Of a DNA stretch of 64,000 nucleotides, positions 28,632 to 36,717 are shown one piece after another. The DNA is from Phytomonas francai. Taxonomy: Eukaryota; Euglenozoa; Kinetoplastea; Trypanosomatida; Trypanosomatidae. Under the pieces are notes generated by a model. That model saw nothing but the letters and a program-made list of their open reading frames with translations. It was not told the origin of the DNA and ran no database searches. The stretch covers positions 591,050 to 655,049 of the forward strand of contig MJCC01000002.1 of NCBI GenBank assembly GCA_001766655.1, in the 5' to 3' direction. How positions within the stretch are numbered: the first letter of the stretch is position 1; every line of letters begins with the position of its first letter. The position numbers and the translations under genes are program-made.

Positions 28632-31600
28632 TCACCAAGATGCAACGACATCCGTATTACCATCTAAACAATAAATAATGTCATGAATTAAGAGGGGCAT
28701 GGAAAGCGGAGGGTTCGTTACGAAGTAACGTGCGTTTATTTTATAGTATTCCTCCGAGGGGAATAGTCGAAACACCCCGATTGCGATGCAGCGGCGATTC
28801 TTTAAAAGAAACTCAAAGGCATTTTCAAAGGTTTCAAACTGAAGATTTCTGTTGCTGCATAGCCTAAAGAGAGTTTGAGTTAGCGGCGACTGGATGACCC
28901 ACATGCTCGGATTGAATATATCTACGCCCGTAGTGAGGTTCAGAACCATTTTGAAGAAGGTGCTGATTCGATGCTCTCGGTAGATGTGTATCAACAGCGT
29001 ATGCAACATGTCCGAGGAAAAGCAGCGCCCCATCATGAACGCAAGGGAGTCCTGAAAATTTCGCTTGCCACGCCGGCGCCACTCGAAATCCGCATGAAAT
29101 GGGGCAACCTTTATGGAAGAGAGAAAGGACTGCAGCTCAACCATGATGTTCCGGTCGGGAAGATATTCCCGAGCGGCGCATCTCTGCGCGTTCATCTCCA
29201 AAAAGCCGAGAGTGTTGCTCATAACCGAAGACAAAGGAATATCCCCGAAGTCGCGTTGTCCCATTTGAGAACAGTAGAGCAGAATGCCATGAATCCTCAG
29301 GGGCTGGCCCTTGCCCTCGAAAAGCGAGAAATAGAGATGAGAATCAAGAATGCCCTGCCCCTGTATACAGCATAATGGTGTATTAAAACTATTTTCCCAC
29401 ATTTTCAAAAATTCTGGCGGATACTTACGCAACGTCAATAACCTCATCACGGAGTTGGGGTGTACGGAGAGGATACACTGCATCATAGCATAAAGCTCGT
29501 ACTGTGCGATCGTCTGCGAAATGATATCCTCATAAACAGATATTCTCGTCTTACGTTCGATGGAGGATGCTTGATCAATAAAAAGAAAGACCACCTCCTG
29601 CTGGGTGTCTACAGTGAAGTCCGCAATGGCAGACGCATGCTCGTGTGCGAGATCTTTGTAGTACAGGATCAACTCCTTTTCTACATCGCTTAGGGTATTC
29701 GCCCGCTCCACTTCATTTACGTGTGTTCTTGATACAATTTCTTCACGGCGCTTCATGAGAGTGTCGAGGTGATGCGCATCCTTGGCGCCAAGCTGGATGG
29801 AACTGAGGGATATGCCGCACATCGTTTTGGGAAGAAACTCGAGCTTTTGAATTCGAAGCTTCACCTCTTCCCTAAAGACGCGGGAAGTCCCTCGCTTCAT
29901 GTCTCCCCCGAGAACTTTCTCCCGACGGCCCTCATTGGGGTAGTTGCATAAACTTGAAAAACTCACGTTGTTTGGTTCGGCTCGAAAGGATTCGTTTAGA
30001 TTTACCCTCGTCTCTCTCTCGTTATCCAGGGGACTGGAAAAGATCTCGTACTGGTGGTGCTGCTGCATATCTCCAGAATCACCCGAACCGTTGAAAAATT
30101 CCAACGCAACCGCCATACTGTTGCGTTGGGAGTCGTAAATGCCCGCTAAGGAGTCCAGGTCGTCCATCTTATAGTCCAATTTCAAGTGCATCACCCCTCG
30201 CTCGTTCTCCAAGACGCCCACAATGAGAACATCATGCTGCTTGAAGGCGCGGACAACGTCTTCGAGCTTCCAGCCAACAAAGCGGTATGGCAACGGGAAC
30301 GTACTGATAACGTTACGACGACTATATTCGTACTGGCTTTTCCAATCCTCCACCCCGTGTTCCGTCCATAGACTTGGTGGCTCTTTGCCATTCGCCCCCG
30401 CGTTCCGCACCAAATTCACCAAAAATGGAACGATTCCAGGCAACAGCAGGGCCGTCGCCATGATGTTCTTTTGCATGTATTCATTAACGACATTTATGTG
30501 CTTTCCTTGAAGAAGTTTCGCGTGCAGGCCGTAGCGAAACCACTGGTATTGCGGCAGGTTGGGTGCGAAGAGCTTAAACATTAGCGAGGTCAACATCACA
30601 TCGTCGTCCACGCGGGAGGAGTACCCCGCCTTCACGGGTAAAATAAACACCGCGCACGCCTCAGCAGCCCGCATTCGACGAAAAGTGAAGATATCGAACG
30701 TCTCGGTGATTAAAAACGTCGCGCGCATGCGGTAGGACGGGTGCCGACCAATCGAGAGAACGTCTTCAGTGAACCCTTTATTGCAAAAGCACACCGCTTT
30801 CATGGGATACAAAAAAAAGACCTCGTCTAGGATTGAAATGGCCTGTTCACGTGTCACCAGTCCGTACACAATAAAATGCCGTAGTCTGCCTTTATAGGAG
30901 CGATACATACGCATAAGTTTAATGGTTGAGCGGATCACACGAATGAAGGTTGGCATCTTCGACAAAAAGAGAACAATCACAATAATAACGACCATCTTCC
31001 CGATGTTTGTTAACGGGTGAACGTCGCCGAACCCGACCGTGGTGACGGTGACGACGGTAAAGTAGATCGAATCGCCAAAATTCATATAATAACCATTGAA
31101 GGTCTCCACGCTTTGAAAGACCGCGGCGGCCGTGAAGACCATGCAAATAAAAAGTGTTAAAGGGTCCGCTGCGATCTGAATGAGCTCCATCTTACGATTT
31201 CGGGTACCCAAGGAGCAGATAGAATCTAAAATAAAAAGAAAGTATTGCCGCATAGGCCAGCAGCGCAAAAAGAGAGGCACATACATCCGACTCACCCACG
31301 ACCACGTGGTAAACAAAGCGATGATGCCAATCGAGATTTGATAAATAGAGGTGGCGGTGACAACAAATATCGTCGAAACGCTTAACGAGTAGGCGAAAAC
31401 GAGCTGTAGAAGTGAAATAATTGACAGAATGAAGCGTGCGTAAAACCAATGGCTCATATTGCGTCCGTCGTAATTCGTAAACGAGGTACTACGATTATTT
31501 GACTGAATAGTCGCTATAATAACCATGCTCAGTTCCACTAAAAACAATAATATCCACACAGCCAACGCACCCACAGGGTACTGACGTATAAAGTATTGGA

Positions 31601-31868
31601 AAATATATTTAAACCCAGATATGAAGTGAAAATCGGAACCTGAAGAAGACCTGGAATTTTTTAATTTAGATCTCAGAAACACATTGCATTTCTGTGCATC
31701 GGCAGTCCGTTTCCGATCACGGCGTACCGGATGCCGCTGCGATCGCTCCTTCAAATCCAACGAGGGTGGCTGAAGGTGATATCTCGTAGTCTTTAGATCG
31801 ATGACCTCGGGGGGCTCTTCGACACCTGATTTTTGTTCCCATCCTGAGGGATTGGGAGGGCAGATCAT
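28632..31868 (-). CDS. BK/Slo-type potassium channel with RCK domains
   Basis: A 1078-residue membrane protein starting at the ATG at 31868 (a GTG frame extends 13 codons further). A polar N-terminus of about 95 residues leads to several hydrophobic segments (about 99-120, 140-165, 165-190 and 230-255), a pore helix and the selectivity filter TTVGFGD at 276-282, then a last membrane helix (about 288-310). After the pore, LRHFIVYGLVTREQAI begins an RCK1 nucleotide-binding-like domain, and a second RCK-like region with the EHASAIADFTVD segment occupies the C-terminal half. This layout is that of calcium- or ligand-gated Slo channels, which open a K+ pathway. The voltage-sensor helix is not obviously Arg-rich, so gating by voltage is uncertain. 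The filter has GFG rather than the common GYG. Confidence 0.85.
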   Translation of the reverse strand: MICPPNPSGWEQKSGVEEPPEVIDLKTTRYHLQPPSLDLKERSQRHPVRRDRKRTADAQKCNVFLRSKLKNSRSSSGSDFHFISGFKYIFQYFIRQYPVGALAVWILLFLVELSMVIIATIQSNNRSTSFTNYDGRNMSHWFYARFILSIISLLQLVFAYSLSVSTIFVVTATSIYQISIGIIALFTTWSWVSRMYVPLFLRCWPMRQYFLFILDSICSLGTRNRKMELIQIAADPLTLFICMVFTAAAVFQSVETFNGYYMNFGDSIYFTVVTVTTVGFGDVHPLTNIGKMVVIIVIVLFLSKMPTFIRVIRSTIKLMRMYRSYKGRLRHFIVYGLVTREQAISILDEVFFLYPMKAVCFCNKGFTEDVLSIGRHPSYRMRATFLITETFDIFTFRRMRAAEACAVFILPVKAGYSSRVDDDVMLTSLMFKLFAPNLPQYQWFRYGLHAKLLQGKHINVVNEYMQKNIMATALLLPGIVPFLVNLVRNAGANGKEPPSLWTEHGVEDWKSQYEYSRRNVISTFPLPYRFVGWKLEDVVRAFKQHDVLIVGVLENERGVMHLKLDYKMDDLDSLAGIYDSQRNSMAVALEFFNGSGDSGDMQQHHQYEIFSSPLDNERETRVNLNESFRAEPNNVSFSSLCNYPNEGRREKVLGGDMKRGTSRVFREEVKLRIQKLEFLPKTMCGISLSSIQLGAKDAHHLDTLMKRREEIVSRTHVNEVERANTLSDVEKELILYYKDLAHEHASAIADFTVDTQQEVVFLFIDQASSIERKTRISVYEDIISQTIAQYELYAMMQCILSVHPNSVMRLLTLRKYPPEFLKMWENSFNTPLCCIQGQGILDSHLYFSLFEGKGQPLRIHGILLYCSQMGQRDFGDIPLSSVMSNTLGFLEMNAQRCAAREYLPDRNIMVELQSFLSSIKVAPFHADFEWRRRGKRNFQDSLAFMMGRCFSSDMLHTLLIHIYREHRISTFFKMVLNLTTGVDIFNPSMWVIQSPLTQTLFRLCSNRNLQFETFENAFEFLLKNRRCIAIGVFRLFPSEEYYKINARYFVTNPPLSMPLLIHDIIYCLDGNTDVVASW

Positions 31869-32736
31869 GGAGAACCGCTGAGAGGCATAATAAATGCAAA
31901 GACGCACTTCTTAGATTTGAATAGCGCGTGTAAAATAAATAAATAAAAGTGAATCTTATTAGACGCAGTCAAAGGATTTGAAGCTTGAAACGTACCAATA
32001 GCCGCGTTTTCCCTCTTCCCTTATAAAGTATCAAGCCTCACTCGCACTAAGATTTTCTTTTTAGATAACCGACTTACACTTTGACTACTTAAGCGTGTAT
32101 ATCTCTGTACAGTGCAGGTTTAGATAAAGAGCTAAATCTATAAAACACAAAAAGAAAAAGGTGGAAATGGTTCGATATGGTATTCATTTATTGACTCGGT
32201 ATAAAGATAACGCATTACGGACGGCTTTTATTTTTTATTGCACAAATAATGCGAATAACAGGCGTGTATTCAATTATAACTGCTTCTACTTTTTTATTTC
32301 TTCAATTTTTAGACCAATATTAGTATTCCCATTATTTAGTAATCCCCCGCTTTTCTGTAATTGATTTTATAATAGAATTTGGGGAAAAAGGTGCATGCGT
32401 CAAAACAGAAATATATACAGATATATATATATACAATAATAATCATTCTTATTTATTAATACTTTTCTATCACAAGCACACTTTGACGAATTGGATTCTT
32501 TTGAATAACTTTGACTACCTACTACCAATTTTTAAAATTTAAAAGATATCTTTTTACTCCAGACTCGCAAATCGAATCAACGACAAGAAAAAAAATGAGA
32601 CGTTGAACACGTTATTCTTCTGATGCTTTATGACAGATTTTAGCACAACAGAATTTTTTTCGTCAACCTACATATTCATATAGATAAACGTCCTTCACAG
32701 ATCCCTTTTCGTGTTTCATTGGAATGGGCAGGATTT
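31869..32736. other. spacer between PGK and potassium channel genes
   Basis: About 870 bases, no gene on the array strand. It is A/T-rich with a TA repeat at about 32415-32432. It should contain the 3' UTR of the PGK gene, which in trypanosomes carries expression-control elements, and the channel gene leader. Confidence 0.55.
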
Positions 32737-34188
32737 TCAATTCGTTAAACAACGGAGCAAGCGGCGGGCGACGAGGGCGCCAATCAGGAGCAACACGCAC
32801 ATCACGGCATACCGCACGGGGTTGGAGGAAAAGGGGCAGCAGCCCTTCTTAGACTCTTCATCGGACTTTTTATCCCCACAGCAGCTCTTATCGCCCTCGC
32901 AGCACTTCTTGTCCTTTGCGTCCGCCGCGGGCTTGGCGCTCTTGTCGGTGAGCACCGCGACGCCCGGGAGGCTCCTCCCCTCGAGCAGCTCCAACGACGC
33001 GCCGCCGCCGGTGGAGACGTGGCTCATGCGCGGGGCCTCCCCGCTCAACTCCGCCGCGCTCGCGCTGTCGCCGCCGCCGATGATGCTCAGGAGCCCGTGG
33101 GCCTGCGTGCCGTCCGCCATCACCTTCGCGATCGCGAAGGTGCCTTTGGAGTAGCAGGGCATCTCGAACACCCCCATCGGGCCGTTCCAGATCGCGCTCT
33201 TGCACTTGCGCACGACCTTCACGTACTGCTCGATCGTCTTCGGGCCGATGTCGAGCGCCATGTAGCCGTCCGGGATGTCCACCCCGGGCGTGATCAGCGG
33301 CGCCTCGACCGGCTTGAACTCCTTATGGCAGAGGTGGTCGATCGGGAGGAAGACCTCGACCTTGCGCTCCGCCGCCTTCTTCAGGAGCGAGCGCGCGAGC
33401 TCGAGCTTGTCCTGCTCGCACATCGAGATGCCGATCTTGTGGCCCTGCGCGCGCAGGAAGGTGTAGGCCATCGCGCCGCCGATGACAAGGTAGTCGATCC
33501 GGGTGAGCATGTTGTCGAGGAGCAGGATCTTATCGCTGACCTTGGCCCCCCCGACGATCGCGACGAGCGGCCGCGGCGGCTCGTTGAGGACCTTGGCGAA
33601 GTAGTTCACCTCCTTCTCCATCAGGAAGCCGGCGTAGCCCGCGCCGAGGAGGGCCGGGATGCCCGTCATCGTCGCGCTGTCCCGGTGCGCCGTCCCGAAG
33701 GCGTCGCTGACGTACACGTCGCCGTACGCCGCGAGCGCGCGGGCCATCTCGAGCCGCTCCCCCTCCTTTTTGCTCCCCTCCGCCGCGTAAAAACGCACGT
33801 TCTCGAGCAGGAGGACGTCGCCGGGCCGCAGCTTCGCCACGTACGCGGCCGCGTCGAGGCAGTCCGGCGCGAAGGCGACCCGACGCCCGAGGAGCTCGGA
33901 AAGCCGCCCCGCGACCGGCTTCAGCGAGGCCGACTCCTCGTAGCCCCGGACGCCGGAGGCCGGCCGCGCGTCCGACATCGCGGCCCCCTTCGGCCGCCCG
34001 AGGTGGCTCATGAGAATGCAGCTCCCGCCGGCCTCGAGCACCTGCCGGATCGTCGGCAGCGCCGCACGGATGCGGAAGTCGTTCGTGATCTCGCCGTTCT
34101 TGATCGGGACGTTGAAGTCGGCGCGAATCAGAACTTTCTTCGACTTCAAGGGGATATCCGCAACGCTGGCTTTGGGCTTGAGAGACAT
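32737..34188 (-). CDS. PGKC: phosphoglycerate kinase with C-terminal Cys-rich and transmembrane tail
   Basis: A 483-residue phosphoglycerate kinase, transferring phosphate between 1,3-bisphosphoglycerate and ADP. All catalytic blocks are intact: IRADFNVP, SHLGRPKG, LLENVRFY, DAFGTAHR, GGAKVSDKI, WNGPMGVFE, IIGGGDSAS and SHVSTGGGASLELLEG. About 66 residues follow the core: a Lys/Asp-rich linker with three Cys-Cys pairs, then a hydrophobic segment (about residues 458-475) and a basic end (RRLLRCLTN). A long, hydrophobic C-terminal extension is known from glycosomal PGKC of Leishmania and Crithidia, so a membrane-associated glycosomal form is inferred; there is no PTS1 tripeptide. It follows the PGK-A-like gene in a tandem pair, as in T. 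brucei. The codons are almost all G/C-ending. A TGG repeat (CCA on the coding strand) lies just upstream. Confidence 0.93.
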   Translation of the reverse strand: MSLKPKASVADIPLKSKKVLIRADFNVPIKNGEITNDFRIRAALPTIRQVLEAGGSCILMSHLGRPKGAAMSDARPASGVRGYEESASLKPVAGRLSELLGRRVAFAPDCLDAAAYVAKLRPGDVLLLENVRFYAAEGSKKEGERLEMARALAAYGDVYVSDAFGTAHRDSATMTGIPALLGAGYAGFLMEKEVNYFAKVLNEPPRPLVAIVGGAKVSDKILLLDNMLTRIDYLVIGGAMAYTFLRAQGHKIGISMCEQDKLELARSLLKKAAERKVEVFLPIDHLCHKEFKPVEAPLITPGVDIPDGYMALDIGPKTIEQYVKVVRKCKSAIWNGPMGVFEMPCYSKGTFAIAKVMADGTQAHGLLSIIGGGDSASAAELSGEAPRMSHVSTGGGASLELLEGRSLPGVAVLTDKSAKPAADAKDKKCCEGDKSCCGDKKSDEESKKGCCPFSSNPVRYAVMCVLLLIGALVARRLLRCLTN

Positions 34189-34777
34189 GTTGGCGAGATT
34201 GTTGCTTTTTTGGTGGTGGTGGTGGTGGTGGTGGTGATAGTAGTTAGTGTGGTTATTTCTGAAAATAAAGGCGTAGTGAGCTAGGGAAACTCAAACAAGC
34301 ACAGACACGCACGTCAAAATCGTTTCGTGCAGCACGAGAGTAGTGGGTGAAAAAGGAAAGGTGAAATCCATGTGGAGGAGGTGGTACATATACATAAACC
34401 CAAATAGATAATAATGCGATAATTCGACTAACTTGTCCATTTTTTTCTTCTAAAGCGCACTAATTTAAACCAATTAGGCCTCGATACAGTTTTCTGAAAC
34501 CTATACATGGCGTATAAATACGAAAATAATGTAATGATATAAAGCAAGAAATAACCGTTCCTTTTTTATTTTTGAATACGATCGAGTTTAAATTTCTGAT
34601 CCACTGTTTGAAAATATACCTTCCTTTTCAATGGAAAGGGAAGCGATGCAGAGTACACGAAAAAAAGAACACTGTGGAGGCCGTCTTAGACTATGTTGCC
34701 CCCAATATACCGTGAAGGAGTATCAAATAACACTAAAGCGAAACCCATACCTTCTATCAATGGATTCTGCGACAAAA
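34189..34777. other. spacer between the two PGK genes
   Basis: No gene. It holds the TGG repeat at 34210-34235 (CCA on the coding strand, about 22 bases before the PGKC ATG) and otherwise A/T-rich UTR-like sequence. Confidence 0.6.
34210..34235. repeat. TGG trinucleotide repeat in the PGKC leader
   Basis: About eight TGG units; on the coding strand this is a CCA run directly before the PGKC start. It may serve as part of the pyrimidine-rich splice signal or be a simple microsatellite. Confidence 0.85.
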
Positions 34778-36298
34778 TTATTCCTTGTTGTCCAAAGCGG
34801 AAATCCCAGGCAACAATTTACCCTCAAGCAAATCTAAAGCAACGGTGCTCGCCCAAACATGAGAGACTCTGGCAACTTGATAGCATTTTTCCAGTGCGGT
34901 AGTGGTATCAACGCCAATGATGGTGCTCGCCAACCCACGCCTCTCGGTGGCGTCGCCTATTACTTTTGCGATGGAAAAGGTGCCTTTGGAATAGGATGGC
35001 ATCTCATAAACCCCCATTGGGCCGTTCCAGATAACACTCTTTGAGCTTCCAATGACTTTTGCAAAGTACGAAATCGTCTTGGGGCCGATATCCAGCGCGC
35101 TGTATCCATCCATCACGTTCGCATCTTTGGTAAGCAGTGGCTGCATGCTCGCCGACAGGACGTCATTGCATAGGTGATCGACGGGAAGGTGCACGCTAAC
35201 CTTCCGTTGCTGCGCGGTCTTCAAAACCTTTCGCGCGCTCTGAACGATCTCCTCCTCGCACTCGTTGGCCCTGGTTTGATACCCTTGGGCTTTTAAAAAG
35301 GGAAACGCAACGCCGCCGCCGATGACCAGCGAATCCACCAACGTGAGCATGTAATCGATGAGCCAGATCTTGCTGCTAAGGCTGGAGCCACCGACGATGA
35401 GCGTCAACGGGCGCAGTGGTCTGTGCAGCAGCTGAATCCAGTAGGAGATTTCCTTATCCATCGAGTAGCCCGCCACCCCATGCCCCATAAGCTTTGGAAG
35501 TTCGGTAATCGACGCAGATTCGCTCTGAACCAAGGTAAAGCCGTCGTTTATATAAATATCGCCATAAGATGCTAGAATTTTAGCCATTTCGAGACGCTTC
35601 TCCACGTTGGGGGAATTCTCCTCTTCATACAAGGCGAGGTTTTCAAGCAACATCACGTCCCCACAGCACAGCTTTTGGATCTCTTTTTTTGCGTTAAGAC
35701 AATCATGCGCGAAGAAAACGGGCTGATCGAGAAGCTCCGCCAGACGTTCCCCAACCAGCCTCAGGCTAAATTCTTGCTGAGATTCAGCGGTCGGTAAAAT
35801 CTTCGGAACTATTCCTTCGGTATTTTCTCTGACAAAACGGGCAATCAGAAGATTCTTCTCCTCATCCGGCAATTTTGCAAACACAGCTGTCTTCCCCGAT
35901 CCCTGTTTCACAGAAAGCGACGCTAGTTTTTCCTTCTTGCTACTCCATGAGATAATAAGCATTTTGTCTTCACCGGTCAAATTTTCGAAGAAGGAAATGC
36001 TGCTTTTGCCACTGTGGGATAAAATGTTTTTTTTTTTTTGTTGATATTCTTCCCGAATCATGGCAGCTGTTTTTATGTCTACACTTTTCGGCTGACCAAG
36101 GTGGCTCATCAGAATGCAAATACCTCCTTGATCGATGATGTGCAAAATGGTCGGAACGGCCAGGCGGATTCGGTAGTCATTCTCGATGACCCCTGAGCGA
36201 ACATTGATATTGAAATCCACACGAATGAGAACTCGCTTCCCAGTCACTGGCCAAATATCGTCCACATTTTTCTTCGGTTGCAACGATTGCGAAAGCAT
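34778..36298 (-). CDS. PGK-A-like paralogue with insertion, probably catalytically dead
   Basis: A 506-residue phosphoglycerate-kinase fold protein from the ATG at 36298 (the frame extends to a TTG). It is colinear with the neighbouring PGK, with an insertion of roughly 70 residues in the N-terminal domain at about 80-173, the position of the insertion in trypanosomatid PGK-A. Using yeast numbering, Arg21 and Arg38 remain (IRVDFN, YRIRLAVP), but Arg65 is Gln (SHLGQPK), Arg121 is Ala (LLENLALY), the His167/Arg168/His170 block is gone (NDGFTLVQSESAS), Lys215 is Ser (GGSSLSSK), the GGG loop is changed to IGV and the TGGGAS loop to WASTVA. Kinase activity is therefore unlikely. The overall fold looks preserved and the frame is open, so a regulatory or structural role is possible. 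It is the upstream member of the PGK tandem. Codon use is mixed. Confidence 0.85.
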   Translation of the reverse strand: MLSQSLQPKKNVDDIWPVTGKRVLIRVDFNINVRSGVIENDYRIRLAVPTILHIIDQGGICILMSHLGQPKSVDIKTAAMIREEYQQKKKNILSHSGKSSISFFENLTGEDKMLIISWSSKKEKLASLSVKQGSGKTAVFAKLPDEEKNLLIARFVRENTEGIVPKILPTAESQQEFSLRLVGERLAELLDQPVFFAHDCLNAKKEIQKLCCGDVMLLENLALYEEENSPNVEKRLEMAKILASYGDIYINDGFTLVQSESASITELPKLMGHGVAGYSMDKEISYWIQLLHRPLRPLTLIVGGSSLSSKIWLIDYMLTLVDSLVIGGGVAFPFLKAQGYQTRANECEEEIVQSARKVLKTAQQRKVSVHLPVDHLCNDVLSASMQPLLTKDANVMDGYSALDIGPKTISYFAKVIGSSKSVIWNGPMGVYEMPSYSKGTFSIAKVIGDATERRGLASTIIGVDTTTALEKCYQVARVSHVWASTVALDLLEGKLLPGISALDNKE

Positions 36299-36717
36299 CT
36301 TACACTCACTCAAACACAAAGAACTCTACACTTTTCTTTTAGTTATCTATAATAAAGTTGGTTTTCGGGGGAAAAGAAACTTTGGAGTTTGATTATTAGT
36401 ATTCTAGAGACTCAAAAGGTGAAGGAAAGGGTGAAAACGCAGCTAAAAGCACGACTCCAGACTTCCATACACCGATGCATGCTACTTCAAATATGCCAGG
36501 AACATGATCTCTTTGGCAAGTTCCCTGCCTCAGAAAAGTTTGTATTTTCATATATATATATATTTTTTTTTAGGAAAGGAAAACCCCACAAATCTCTCGT
36601 GATTTCTACCAGGAACATTCATTTTCACCGAATTAAGCGGATTGTCATAGAATGCTACTGGATATGTGACTTCGTGTCAAAATAACCTGTGGGGTTCATT
36701 TCTTCCCATACCCCGTG
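36299..36717. other. spacer between STAND ATPase and PGK-A-like genes
   Basis: No gene on the array strand. A short TA repeat lies at about 36551-36562, followed by a T run. UTR-like sequence otherwise. Confidence 0.5.

Noticed and set aside
33019..34284. 421-codon + strand open frame opposite PGKC
   Set aside because: Antisense of a certain PGK gene in a GC-rich island; Arg/Glu/Ala/His-rich composition without family motifs.
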